From: DATFGK01 sp046712825
GTDB lineage: Bacteria > Actinomycetota > AC-67
Assembly (NCBI GenBank): GCA_046712825.1
Contig: JBKKCR010000045.1
Span: 1 to 49,691 of the forward strand
Reading direction: 5' to 3'
Length of the DNA stretch: 49,691 nucleotides
The position numbers were made by a program, and so were the translations under genes. Below, in pieces: positions 8,057 through 16,054 of this stretch. Below the pieces are notes generated by a model. It was not told the DNA's origin and searched no databases. It saw only the letters and a program-made list of their open reading frames with translations. Position 1 is the first letter of the stretch; the number at the start of each line of letters is the position of its first letter.

Positions 8057-9307
8057 ATGCGACGGGTTCGGATCGGGCTCTGCGGTTTGGCCCTGATGCT
8101 CGTCGTCGGCTCCGCCGGGGCCGATCCGGCCGGGCCGGCCGAAACCCTTCCGCCGAGTGTTCCCGTCGGGTTCGTCGTAACTCCCGGCGCGGTCTCATTG
8201 ACCGCGACGTCGCTCGCGTTCTCGCCGGACGGCGGCACGCTCTACATCACGTCCCTGCTCGGCAGGGTCTTCCAGTATCCGGTGGTCGCCGGGCTCATCG
8301 CGGGGCCGCCGTCGGTCTTCGTCGAAGGGCTGAATCAGCCGCTCGGCGTCCTGGCCACCGAGGACGCCGTGTTCATCGCCGACTCGGTACCCGGCTTGCC
8401 GCGCGCGAACGGGATCGTCCTGCGCGCGACCGACGCAAACGGCGCCGGCGAGGCGGATCAGGTGGAAACCGTGATTTCAGGCTTGCCGAACGGACGGCAC
8501 AACACCAACGGGCTCGCGATCGGGGGCGACGGGCTCCTGTACATCACGAACGGGAACTCGACCGACTCGGGGTTCGGCGAAGAGGGCGGCCCGCCGGAGG
8601 TACAGCCGTACTCGGGGAGCGTGCTCCGCGTCGACCCGACGGCCACCGATCTGACCCCCTCGCCGGAGATGGTCGTCGCGACCGGGTGGCGCAACATCTA
8701 CGACATCGCGTTCTTCCCGCCCGGCCATCCGGCGGCGACACCGGGGACGATGAAGGCCGCGGTTCCGATGAACGGGCCGGACGGTCTCGAGTATCCGGCC
8801 GCCACGCGCCCGACGGGCGAGGACACGCTGAGCATCTTCGATACTGCCGACGGCGTCGTCGACCATTTCGGCTTCCCGTGGTGTCTCTACGACCGGGCGA
8901 AAAGCGGACTCGCCGGCTTCACGCAGGACGCCTCGCAAGGTTCATGCGATCCGCTGCCCCCGCATGCGTTCACCGGCCTGGCAAGCCCGGCGGCGCAGGC
9001 GAAGCCGTCGGCGTTGTTCGGAACACACGTCAGCGCGAACGGACTCGCGTTCAACCCGAACACCAACTTCCCGGCCGCCTACGACAACGACCTGTTAGTC
9101 ACCGAGTTCGGGAACCTGTTCGGCACACTTCCGCTCGGGCACAAGATTGTCCGTGTTCGGTTCGGCGCCGACGGTTCGGTGACCGCGGTCGAGGACTTCA
9201 TGACCGGCATCCTTCCGCTCGACCTGACGTTCGGCCCGGACGGCGCGATGTGGGTGGCCGACACCACCGGCGTGGTGCTCCGGATCGCAGGCTTGATCCC
9301 CCGCTAG
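8057..9307 (+). CDS. secreted beta-propeller, glucose/sorbosone dehydrogenase-like
   Basis: A 416-residue exported protein. A signal peptide (about 1-22, ending GSAGA) leads into a six-bladed-type beta-propeller with repeated SPDGGTLYITS, GGDGLLYITNGNS and FGPDGAMWVAD blade strands, a pattern shared by PQQ-dependent soluble glucose/sorbosone dehydrogenase-like and NHL-type proteins. The block with HNTNGLAIGGDGLLYIT matches the sugar-dehydrogenase family best. Whether PQQ is bound or any sugar oxidised cannot be told. The ATG at 8057 is preferred over an upstream GTG (8018) because GAGGAGGG lies six bases before it and it yields a clean signal peptide. Confidence 0.78.
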   Translation: MRRVRIGLCGLALMLVVGSAGADPAGPAETLPPSVPVGFVVTPGAVSLTATSLAFSPDGGTLYITSLLGRVFQYPVVAGLIAGPPSVFVEGLNQPLGVLATEDAVFIADSVPGLPRANGIVLRATDANGAGEADQVETVISGLPNGRHNTNGLAIGGDGLLYITNGNSTDSGFGEEGGPPEVQPYSGSVLRVDPTATDLTPSPEMVVATGWRNIYDIAFFPPGHPAATPGTMKAAVPMNGPDGLEYPAATRPTGEDTLSIFDTADGVVDHFGFPWCLYDRAKSGLAGFTQDASQGSCDPLPPHAFTGLASPAAQAKPSALFGTHVSANGLAFNPNTNFPAAYDNDLLVTEFGNLFGTLPLGHKIVRVRFGADGSVTAVEDFMTGILPLDLTFGPDGAMWVADTTGVVLRIAGLIPR

Positions 9308-9309
9308 CG

Positions 9310-9849
9310 TTACGCGAGCGGCCGGGGGGGCCGAACGCGCATCATCCATGCCCAGATCGACCCGGCGAGCACGAGCGTGACGAGGCCGGCCGCCGTTCCG
9401 ATCGGCAACGACCTCGATCCCGGCTCGTCCCCCGGCAACTCGCCGTCCGGACCTGCGAACGTCTCGAGCGGCGAAAGTCCGGCGACTATTCCAACATCGT
9501 CGGTTGTGCCCGCGCATACGTTGGTCGCCAGCGCGTTCGCTCCCCCAGTTGCGAAGACGACGTAGGTCGCCTCGGTCGCGAAGGGCACACCGCATGCCCC
9601 GCTGTCGAGGGCCGTCGCGATCCCGACGCGACGACCGATGTCGCCCTTGTAGCGCGCCGTCACGTCGAACGTCACAGCGGCTTGCGATCCCGAGGCGGAC
9701 ACGATGCCGCTCACGGTTCCTGTGAACACAACCGATGCCGCGTCGATCTGCTCGGGCAACGAGCGGACGCCGCACGTACACGCCTCGGCAGGATGCGCCT
9801 GAACGAGGAGGCCGGCCAGCATGAGAGCGGCGAACGCGACGCGCCTCAC
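9310..9849 (-). CDS. secreted, membrane-anchored TIMP/NTR-like protein
   Basis: A 179-residue protein with signal peptide MRRVAFAALMLAGLLVQA..., a mature part starting CTCG, and a C-terminal membrane helix (about 147-168) followed by arginines. The CTC start plus VVFTGTV strand and later cysteines resemble the netrin-like/TIMP-type fold found in many bacterial secreted proteins. The likely cleavage after AEA would expose Cys as residue one, the position that chelates the protease zinc in animal TIMPs; glutamate before the last alanine argues against a lipobox. Its ATG overlaps the stop of the upstream ThDP enzyme (ATGA), so the two are coupled. The target is unknown. Confidence 0.75.
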   Translation of the reverse strand: MRRVAFAALMLAGLLVQAHPAEACTCGVRSLPEQIDAASVVFTGTVSGIVSASGSQAAVTFDVTARYKGDIGRRVGIATALDSGACGVPFATEATYVVFATGGANALATNVCAGTTDDVGIVAGLSPLETFAGPDGELPGDEPGSRSLPIGTAAGLVTLVLAGSIWAWMMRVRPPRPLA

Positions 9850-11504
9850 GGACGCGCCTCAGGCTTGCCCTTGAGCGGCCAGCGCGGCGAAGTCGTGATC
9901 GGAGGCGCCCACGACGCCTCGAGGTGCAGCAGCGCCGGGCCGTGTCGACGCATGGCCCAGAGCAGGTCCCGGTCGAGCGCCTCCGCCGTCGTCTTGCGCG
10001 ACTTCACCCCGAAGGAACGGGCCAGAGCGGCGAAGTCCGGCGTCGCGAGATCCACCGCGAACGTGTCGTCGAAACGCTCTTCCTCATCGAAGCGGAGCAT
10101 CCCGTACCCGCCGTCGTTCACCAGCACGATCGTGACGTCGAGGTTCTCCTGGAGGACGGTTGCGAGCTCACCGGGCGCGAACGCGAAGCCGCCGTCGCCG
10201 CACACCACGACGGCGCGCCGGCCGGCCGCGGCGACGCCGACCGCCGCCGGGAAAGCGAAGCCGAGCGTGCCCCAGCCCAGCGGATACGCGAACGTGCGGG
10301 GCCGGGTGGCCGGAAGGTATCCGGCGGTCCAGTAGCCGGCGATCGCCATGTCGGCCACGATCACGTCGTCCTCGGCAACCGCATCGCGGAGGCGCTCGAC
10401 GAACGCGAACGGCTGGCGGGAGGCGGTTCCGCGGCGGAGCGATCGAAGAACGCCCGCGCGGACGCGAGAGACGCGTTTCGCACCCGGCCCGGCCTTCCGC
10501 GGCTTCAACTCCTCGAGCAGCGCGGCCAGCGCGGCGCGAGCGTCCGACTCGATGCCCACATCGGCTGCGTAGTTCCTTCGCAGGTCCTCGTTCTCAACGT
10601 TGATCACGACGCGCGGGCGCGGCAGCGCGAGACGCCAGCCTTGCGTGTTCATCGCGTCGAAGTCGGTGCCGACCGCGAGCAATGCGTCGGAGGCCTCGAT
10701 GAGACGGGTGACCGCGGGCTCGTGTGGCGGCAGCGCCAGCGCCAGCCGATGTCCGGCCGGGATCGCGCCCTTGCCCGCGAACGTGGTTACGACCGGCGCA
10801 TCGAGCGCTTCGGCGACGGCAAGCAATTCCGCCTCTGCGCCCGACGCTATGACTCCCCCGCCCGCCCAGATCACCGGCTGCTCCGCGCGCGTAAGCGCTT
10901 TGGCCGCGCGCGTTATCTCGTCCGCGGACGGCGCCGGCGGCCGGGGCGCCGCGGGAAGAGCCCGTCCGACCTTGCCGACGCGGCCGTCGAGGAAGTCGAA
11001 GGGGATCTCCACGAACGCCGGTCCCCGCCGTCCTGCGAAAGCCATGTTCGAGGCGTGGACGATCATGCTCGCGATCGCTTCCGGGCGCGAAACCCTCCCC
11101 GACCACACGCAGACCGCCGCCATCAGCTCCACCTGCTGCGGGCTCTCGTGGAGCGAGAAGCGTCCGCTCTTCCCCGCGAGCTGTCGGGACGGCACTTGCG
11201 TGGAGATGTGGAGGACCGGCGATCGGGATGCGCGCGCCTCCCCCATCGCCGCCGCTGCGTTCGCCGCGCCGGGCCCGGTCGTCGTTATGCACACGCCGAG
11301 CTTTCCGGTGGCGCGCGCGTACCCGTCTGCGGCATAGCCGGCGGTCTGCTCGTGCCGGACGACGATGGTCCGGATCGACGAGCGCCGGAGTGCGTCGAAG
11401 AGCGCGAGATTGTGGACGCCGGGGATGCCGAAGACGACTTCGACGCCGAGCGCCTCGAGCTGCGCAACAGCAGCCTCAGCACCGGTGATCGTCGGCGAGC
11501 TCAC
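9846..11504 (-). CDS. ThDP-dependent enzyme of the acetolactate synthase family
   Basis: A 552-residue enzyme with the three domains of the acetolactate synthase/benzoylformate decarboxylase family. The catalytic glutamate E52 lies in RHEQTAGYAADGYARATGK; the central domain runs about 195-330; the ThDP/magnesium motif begins GDGG at 436-439 and ends with N463 in VNDGGYG. Substrate choice among acetolactate synthase, oxalyl-CoA, sulfopyruvate or benzoylformate type enzymes is not settled by these motifs. No small regulatory subunit (IlvN) or ilvC lies nearby, which argues against a biosynthetic role. A TAGGCT box nine bases before the GTG suggests a leaderless mRNA, and the gene leads a two-gene unit with the TIMP-like protein. 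Confidence 0.88.
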   Translation of the reverse strand: MSSPTITGAEAAVAQLEALGVEVVFGIPGVHNLALFDALRRSSIRTIVVRHEQTAGYAADGYARATGKLGVCITTTGPGAANAAAAMGEARASRSPVLHISTQVPSRQLAGKSGRFSLHESPQQVELMAAVCVWSGRVSRPEAIASMIVHASNMAFAGRRGPAFVEIPFDFLDGRVGKVGRALPAAPRPPAPSADEITRAAKALTRAEQPVIWAGGGVIASGAEAELLAVAEALDAPVVTTFAGKGAIPAGHRLALALPPHEPAVTRLIEASDALLAVGTDFDAMNTQGWRLALPRPRVVINVENEDLRRNYAADVGIESDARAALAALLEELKPRKAGPGAKRVSRVRAGVLRSLRRGTASRQPFAFVERLRDAVAEDDVIVADMAIAGYWTAGYLPATRPRTFAYPLGWGTLGFAFPAAVGVAAAGRRAVVVCGDGGFAFAPGELATVLQENLDVTIVLVNDGGYGMLRFDEEERFDDTFAVDLATPDFAALARSFGVKSRKTTAEALDRDLLWAMRRHGPALLHLEASWAPPITTSPRWPLKGKPEARP

Positions 11505-11513
11505 AGACGCATG

Positions 11514-11519
11514 AGCCTA
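11514..11519 (-). promoter_or_regulatory. -10 box (TAGGCT) for the ThDP enzyme operon
   Basis: Minus-strand TAGGCT ends nine bases before the GTG at 11504, with no Shine-Dalgarno between. Hexamer and spacing are identical to those before threonine aldolase. Confidence 0.4.
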
Positions 11520-11586
11520 ACCCACCGACCCGCAGGCCGCGACGCCGGTTGCGTCGCGCAGGGTGCTCGGGCAGGCTTTGGCGCCG

Positions 11587-13071
11587 ATGTCGAGGGTGCT
11601 GGCGATCGATGCGGGTACGACAGGCGTCACGGCGCTTGTCGTCGCCGAGGACGCGCGGGTCGTCGCGAAGGGATATCGCGAGTTCCCGCAGCACTTCCCG
11701 AAGCCCGGCTGGGTCGAGCACGACGCGCTCCAGATCTGGGACGCGACCCTCGGCGCGGTCGCCGAGGCACTCGGCGCCGCAGAGATCGAGGCGCGCGACC
11801 TCGCCGCGATCGGGATCACGAACCAGCGCGAGACCACCGTCGTCTGGGACCGAGCGACCCTGACGCCCGTTCACCACGCGATCGTCTGGCAAGACCGCCG
11901 CACGGCGGAACGATGCGACGAGCTACGAGCCGAGGAGCCCAAGATCCGCGCCCGAACGGGCTTGGTTCTCGACGCGTACTTCAGCGCGACGAAGATCGGG
12001 TGGCTTCTTGCCAACGTCGGCGGACTTCGGAAACGCGCCGAAGCCGGGGGGCTTGCGTTCGGAACGATCGACACCTGGGTTCTCGCCAAGCTCACGGGCG
12101 GCGCCGTCCACGCGACGGACTACTCGAACGCCAGTCGCACGCTCTTTTACGACATCTACGAGCGGCGCTGGTCGAACGAGCTTCTCGGGCTCTTCGCGGT
12201 ACCGGGATCGCTCCTTCCCGAGGTCAGACCATCGAGTGGACGGTTCGGGGAAACCGACCCCGATTCGTTCTTCGGCGCGCGAATCCCGGTCAGCGGGATC
12301 GCCGGCGACCAACAGGCGGCTCTGTTCGGGCAGGCTTGTTTCGAGCCCGGCATGACCAAAAACACCTACGGCACGGGATCCTTCGTGTTGATGAACACCG
12401 GCGAGCAAGCTCCACCGCCACCCGACGGTCTCCTCGTGACCCTCGCGTGCGGGCACGGTGGCAAGGTCGTGTACGCGCTCGAGGGATCAATCTTCGTAAC
12501 GGGCGCGGCTATCCAGTGGCTGCGCGACGGGCTCGGGATCATCAAGGCTGCGTCGGAGACCGGACCTCTGGCGGGGAGCGTGCCCGACACCGGCGGTGTG
12601 TATTTCGTGCCGGCGCTCACCGGACTCGGCTCGCCGTACTGGGATCCGTACGCGCGCGGCACGATCGTGGGTATCACGCGCGGAACGAGCCGCGCGCACC
12701 TCGCGCGGGCGGCGGTCGAGGCGATGGCGTACCAGACCCGCGACGTCGTTGAGACGATGGCCCGTGAGGCCGGCGTGAACTTGAAAGAGCTGCGCGTCGA
12801 CGGCGGCGCCGCGGTGATGGATCTCCTCTGTCGCTTCCAGGCGGACCAGCTCGGGGTGGTCGTGCGACGACCGGCTTACGCGGAGACGACGGGGCTCGGC
12901 GCTGCGTTCCTCGCGGGGCTCGCGGAGGGCGTGTGGTCCTCGACGGATGAGATCGCGAAGACCTGGCAGCTCGACGCACAGTTCTCGCCCCGGATGGGCG
13001 CCGCCGAGCGCGATCGCCTCTACGACGGCTGGAAGCGGGCGGTGGAACGAGCGCGCGACTGGGCGCGCTGA
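11587..13071 (+). CDS. glpK: glycerol kinase
   Basis: A 494-residue FGGY-family kinase making sn-glycerol 3-phosphate from glycerol and ATP, close to the 502 residues of the E. coli enzyme. It opens with the ATP-binding MSRVLAIDAGTTGVTALV and shows GITNQRETTVVWD, YFSATKIGWLL, the glycerol-binding region with TDYSNASRTLFYD, YGTGSFVLMN, EGSIFVTGAAIQWL and DGGAAVMDLLCRFQAD. The ATG at 11587 is preferred over a GTG eight codons upstream because family members start at this point. No GlpF or GlpD is adjacent; the acyltransferase downstream on the other strand uses glycerol-3-phosphate derivatives, a reasonable metabolic link. Confidence 0.96.
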   Translation: MSRVLAIDAGTTGVTALVVAEDARVVAKGYREFPQHFPKPGWVEHDALQIWDATLGAVAEALGAAEIEARDLAAIGITNQRETTVVWDRATLTPVHHAIVWQDRRTAERCDELRAEEPKIRARTGLVLDAYFSATKIGWLLANVGGLRKRAEAGGLAFGTIDTWVLAKLTGGAVHATDYSNASRTLFYDIYERRWSNELLGLFAVPGSLLPEVRPSSGRFGETDPDSFFGARIPVSGIAGDQQAALFGQACFEPGMTKNTYGTGSFVLMNTGEQAPPPPDGLLVTLACGHGGKVVYALEGSIFVTGAAIQWLRDGLGIIKAASETGPLAGSVPDTGGVYFVPALTGLGSPYWDPYARGTIVGITRGTSRAHLARAAVEAMAYQTRDVVETMAREAGVNLKELRVDGGAAVMDLLCRFQADQLGVVVRRPAYAETTGLGAAFLAGLAEGVWSSTDEIAKTWQLDAQFSPRMGAAERDRLYDGWKRAVERARDWAR

Positions 13072-13075
13072 AGCG

Positions 13076-13810
13076 TCAGCCGGCTTTCTGTAACGGCTTC
13101 GGCTCGGCGGGCGCCTCGGCGGCCGCCGCCTTCTTGATCTGATCCTTCACCTTGGCGGCGTACTCGTCGACGTACTCCTGCCCGGTGAGGAGCATCAGCT
13201 CGTACATGATCTCGTCGGTGATGGAGCGCAGGACGAAACGGTCGTCCTCCTTGCCCGCGTAGCGCGAGAAGTCCAGCGGACGGCCGTAGCGGACGCCGAC
13301 CCGGATGCCTCGGATCCGCGGGAACCGCTTGCTGGCGGGCTTGACCTCCCAGGTTCCGATGAGACCGACGGGCACGATCGGGCATCCGGCGCGGAGCGCG
13401 AGCCGGGCAGCGCCTGTCTTTCCCCGATAGAGCTTGCCGTCCGGCGAGCGGGTGCCCTCGGGGTACAGCGCGACGGCCATCCCCTTCTCGAGCTGTTCGA
13501 GACCGGCTTTCAACGCGTTCTCGCCGGCCTCGCCGCCTTCACGACGTACCGGGATCACGTTCACCGACTTGAAGAACCAGCTGATGTACCACTTGTCGAA
13601 GTAGTCGCTTTTGCCGAGGAAGACCACGCGCCGCGGCAGCAAGAGCGGCATGAAGAGGCTGTCGAAGAACGAGAGGTGGTTGGGACAGAGGACGACGGGG
13701 CCCTCTTTGGGAACGTTTTCCAGACCTTCGGCCCGCGGCCGCCAAAGCAGCTTGATGATCGGACCAAGGACAACGTGTTTCAAGAACCAGTAGAACACCG
13801 CGTCACCCAC
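13076..13810 (-). CDS. plsC: 1-acyl-sn-glycerol-3-phosphate acyltransferase (PlsC family)
   Basis: A 244-residue acyltransferase of phospholipid synthesis. The catalytic NHX4D motif is NHLSFFD (44-50, H45 and D50) and the substrate-binding PEGTR lies at 117-121, with an N-terminal membrane-associated helix (FYWFLKHVVLGPIIKLL) before them. Length fits PlsC. The GTG start gives the usual short N terminus. The last 25 or so residues are Lys/Ala/Glu-rich. It may also act on other lysophospholipids, as mycobacterial homologues near ArsA/SRPBCC genes do; that is comparison by family only. Confidence 0.9.
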   Translation of the reverse strand: MGDAVFYWFLKHVVLGPIIKLLWRPRAEGLENVPKEGPVVLCPNHLSFFDSLFMPLLLPRRVVFLGKSDYFDKWYISWFFKSVNVIPVRREGGEAGENALKAGLEQLEKGMAVALYPEGTRSPDGKLYRGKTGAARLALRAGCPIVPVGLIGTWEVKPASKRFPRIRGIRVGVRYGRPLDFSRYAGKEDDRFVLRSITDEIMYELMLLTGQEYVDEYAAKVKDQIKKAAAAEAPAEPKPLQKAG

Positions 13811-13913
13811 TCCCCATCCACGCGCGTGCCCTAGCGGGGGAAGGCACCCGGGTTAGGTTATACCGCAGGACCATGGGTCACAACCATCTTGACCTGCGAC
13901 TTCATATCGCTGT

Positions 13914-13926
13914 TGCTAGCGTAGCA
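13914..13926. repeat. short inverted repeat upstream of the esterase operon
   Basis: TGCTA and TAGCA arms flank GCG. It lies about 50 bases before the esterase start, next to the larger palindrome at 13936, and may be part of an operator region. Confidence 0.3.
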
Positions 13927-13935
13927 GTCACACTT

Positions 13936-13952
13936 TTCGCACATGTTGCGAA
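13936..13952. promoter_or_regulatory. palindrome, possible operator of the esterase operon
   Basis: TTCGCA and TGCGAA arms enclose CATGT, 22 bases before the GTG at 13975. It is symmetric, sits in the upstream region of a three-gene operon, and does not match the actinobacterial LexA box (CGAAC-N4-GTTCG) closely. The binding protein is unknown. Confidence 0.4.
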
Positions 13953-13974
13953 CTCGTGAAAAATAGGTGACTTC

Positions 13975-14748
13975 GTGAAGCGAGCCCCATCACCACGTTT
14001 GATGCCAGGCGCGGAACCGTTCGGTTTCGAGGGCGACGCGCCCGAGACCGGCGTGCTCGTGATGCATGGATTCACCGGGACGCCGCAGAGCGTTCGTCCG
14101 TGGGCCGAGCATCTCGCGAAAAGCGGATGGACGGTGCTCGCGCCGCGACTGCCCGGGCACGGCACGTCGCTCGCCGACTTCGCGGAATCGACGGCGGCCG
14201 ATTGGGTCGGCGAAGCGCAGATGTCGCTCGACGGCTTGTTCGAGCACTGCTCCTCGGTGTTCCTGTGCGGGATGTCGATGGGCGCCACGATCGTGCTCGA
14301 CCTCGCGGCGCGGAACGCGGATCGAGTGGCCGGCGTGGTGTGCGTGAACCCGAGCGTGTACTCGGACGATCCCCGCACGCGCCTCGCTCCCCTGCTCGGA
14401 CGGCTGCCGTTCTCGGTCAAGGGCATCGGCAGTGACATCGCCGATCCGTCGCAACGCGAGCTCTGCTACGACCGGGTTCCTTTACGGGCCGCGGCGCGTC
14501 TGCTCGGCTTCCAGGAGGCCGTCAAGGCGGAACTTCCCCAGGTCATCGCTCCCCTGCTCCTTCTGGGATCCCGTCAGGATCACGTCGTGCCGCCGGGGAA
14601 CACGACGTACGTGGCCGAGCACGTGGGGTCGACCGACGTCGAAGTCGTGTGGCTGGAACGCTCGTACCATGTCGCGACGCTGGACTACGATGCCGACGTG
14701 ATCTTCGAGCGCTCGACCGAATTCATCGCCAAACGGCTGGCGGGATAG
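13975..14748 (+). CDS. alpha/beta-hydrolase, monoacylglycerol lipase/carboxylesterase type
   Basis: A 257-residue hydrolase resembling the thermostable Bacillus monoacylglycerol lipase/EstA group. The oxyanion HG is at 31-32 (VLVMHGFTGTP), the nucleophile S101 in GMSMG, and the acid and base are D202 (SRQDHVVPP) and H232 (ERSYHVATLD), a complete triad. It has no signal peptide, so it should act in the cytoplasm on monoacylglycerols or short esters. It heads an operon with the DUF2007-like protein (five-base gap) and a HAD phosphatase. With glycerol kinase and PlsC just upstream, lipid turnover is a fair context inference. Confidence 0.88.
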   Translation: MKRAPSPRLMPGAEPFGFEGDAPETGVLVMHGFTGTPQSVRPWAEHLAKSGWTVLAPRLPGHGTSLADFAESTAADWVGEAQMSLDGLFEHCSSVFLCGMSMGATIVLDLAARNADRVAGVVCVNPSVYSDDPRTRLAPLLGRLPFSVKGIGSDIADPSQRELCYDRVPLRAAARLLGFQEAVKAELPQVIAPLLLLGSRQDHVVPPGNTTYVAEHVGSTDVEVVWLERSYHVATLDYDADVIFERSTEFIAKRLAG

Positions 14749-14753
14749 CACCC

Positions 14754-15332
14754 ATGGACGAGCAGCGAGTCCCGGAGATCGACGACAGCATCGAGACCGT
14801 GTTCGTCGGCCACTTCGACCCGCTCGAGGTTCCGATCATCCTCGAGGCGCTCGCCGAGGAAGGCATCTTCGCGATGACGAAATCGTCGCTCGACGAAGAG
14901 GGATCGACCGCCTACCCGATGCTCAACGACGGTCGCGGCTCTTTGCTGGTCGATCGCGCGAAACTGGACGACGCGAGGAAGATCATCGCCACCGAGGTCC
15001 CGCAACGCATCGAGGAGCTCCGCGCCGGGCTCGCCGCGGAGACCGACACCACGGACGCGCGCGATGACTTCGTGCCGTTCGGATGGCTGGAGCCGGAGGT
15101 CGCTCGTGAGCTTCTCCGTCAACTGGCCGATTCCACGATCGGTGCGGCTCCGGAGTATCCGCTGGACAAGCCTGCTCCACCGTACGCGCGCGAGGACGGC
15201 CGCGTGCGCGTCCACGTCGAGGAGCTCTTCCTCGAAGAAGCGGCCGAGATGCTCGAGAACGAGGTGCGCGAGGAGCTCGTCCGACGAGGCGTCACGTTCA
15301 CCGAGCCGCTCCTCGGTGGCGACGAGTCGTGA
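14754..15332 (+). CDS. uncharacterised protein with DUF2007-like N terminus
   Basis: A 192-residue acidic, soluble protein. Its first 80 residues (TVFVGHFDPLEVPIILEALAEEGI...) have the look of DUF2007 'signal transducing' domains, a small ferredoxin-like fold that binds or senses something not known. A second half containing EELFLEEAAEMLENEVREELVRRG is helical and repeats acidic residues; it may be a second copy of the same domain in degenerate form. It sits between the esterase and a HAD phosphatase, overlapping the latter by four bases (GTGA). No catalytic motif is visible. Confidence 0.75.
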   Translation: MDEQRVPEIDDSIETVFVGHFDPLEVPIILEALAEEGIFAMTKSSLDEEGSTAYPMLNDGRGSLLVDRAKLDDARKIIATEVPQRIEELRAGLAAETDTTDARDDFVPFGWLEPEVARELLRQLADSTIGAAPEYPLDKPAPPYAREDGRVRVHVEELFLEEAAEMLENEVREELVRRGVTFTEPLLGGDES

Positions 15333-16054
15333 CGTTCGAAGGGCTCAACGCGGTCACGTTCGACTGCTGGGGCACGTTGATCTTCGACAAGCCCGAGGTT
15401 GACGGCCGAACTTCCTACAACGTGCGGGTCGAACACCTCGCGCGCATCGGCGGCCTCGAACGGGAAGCCGCCGACGAGCTCCTCAAAGCCGCGTGGGCGC
15501 ATCACCACACCGCCTGGCACGAGCTTCGCGGTTACGGAGCGCCTGGCATGGCCGAGCACTGCCTGCGAGCGCTCGGGATCGCCGACGCCGCGCGCTTATC
15601 GGAATTGACCGACGCGTTCGAGGAAGCCTCGATCGAGTTCGGCGTCGACGTCGTGTCCGGTGCGCCCGAAGCGATCGAGGAGATCCGGCGCCGAGGTCTC
15701 CGGACGGCGTTGGTGTGCGACACCGGATTCACGCCCGGCCGCGTCGTGCGCCACCTGCTCGGCGAGCACGGGATCACCCCGCTGCTCGACGTGCTGGCCT
15801 TCTCGGACGAGGTCGGAGTCCCGAAGCCGCACGAGCGGATGTTCCGCACGGCTTTGGACGGGATAGGCGTCGGTCCGGTGGAGGCCGCTCATATCGGCGA
15901 CCTCCTCCGGACCGATGTTGCCGGCGCCCGGGCCGCGGGGATGCGGACGATCCGCTTCACCGGCGTCTACGACGACGACTCCGACCTGCCCGACGCCGAC
16001 GTCGTGATCAGCGAGATGCGGGAGCTACCCGGCCTTATCGCGAGCAGTTCCTAG
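15329..16054 (+). CDS. HAD-superfamily hydrolase
   Basis: A 241-residue phosphatase-like protein of the haloacid dehalogenase superfamily, subfamily I with a helical cap. Motif I is TFDCWGTL, with the second aspartate of the usual DxD replaced by tryptophan, a variant known in 2-haloacid dehalogenase-like members (DxY/W). Motif II lies in LVCDTG, motif III in VGVPKPHERMF, and motif IV in HIGDLLRTDVAGA. The natural substrate is not predictable; the changed motif I leaves dehalogenase-like or phosphatase chemistry open. The GTG overlaps the upstream stop. The stop shares CTAG with the converging lipoprotein gene. Confidence 0.85.
   Translation: MTFEGLNAVTFDCWGTLIFDKPEVDGRTSYNVRVEHLARIGGLEREAADELLKAAWAHHHTAWHELRGYGAPGMAEHCLRALGIADAARLSELTDAFEEASIEFGVDVVSGAPEAIEEIRRRGLRTALVCDTGFTPGRVVRHLLGEHGITPLLDVLAFSDEVGVPKPHERMFRTALDGIGVGPVEAAHIGDLLRTDVAGARAAGMRTIRFTGVYDDDSDLPDADVVISEMRELPGLIASSS

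Noticed and set aside
7849..10335. Very long open frame (over 800 codons) spanning the dehydrogenase gene and the genes on the opposite strand
   Set aside because: Its translation is Arg/Pro/Ala-rich with no motif; it is the high-GC shadow of the real genes, which have complete domain signatures.
9924..12752. Over 900-codon open frame opposite the ThDP enzyme and across glycerol kinase
   Set aside because: Low-complexity Arg-rich translation, no domain; caused by GC-rich third positions of the real genes.
13936..13952. LexA (SOS) box
   Set aside because: The arms TTCGCA/TGCGAA and five-base spacer do not fit the actinobacterial LexA consensus.
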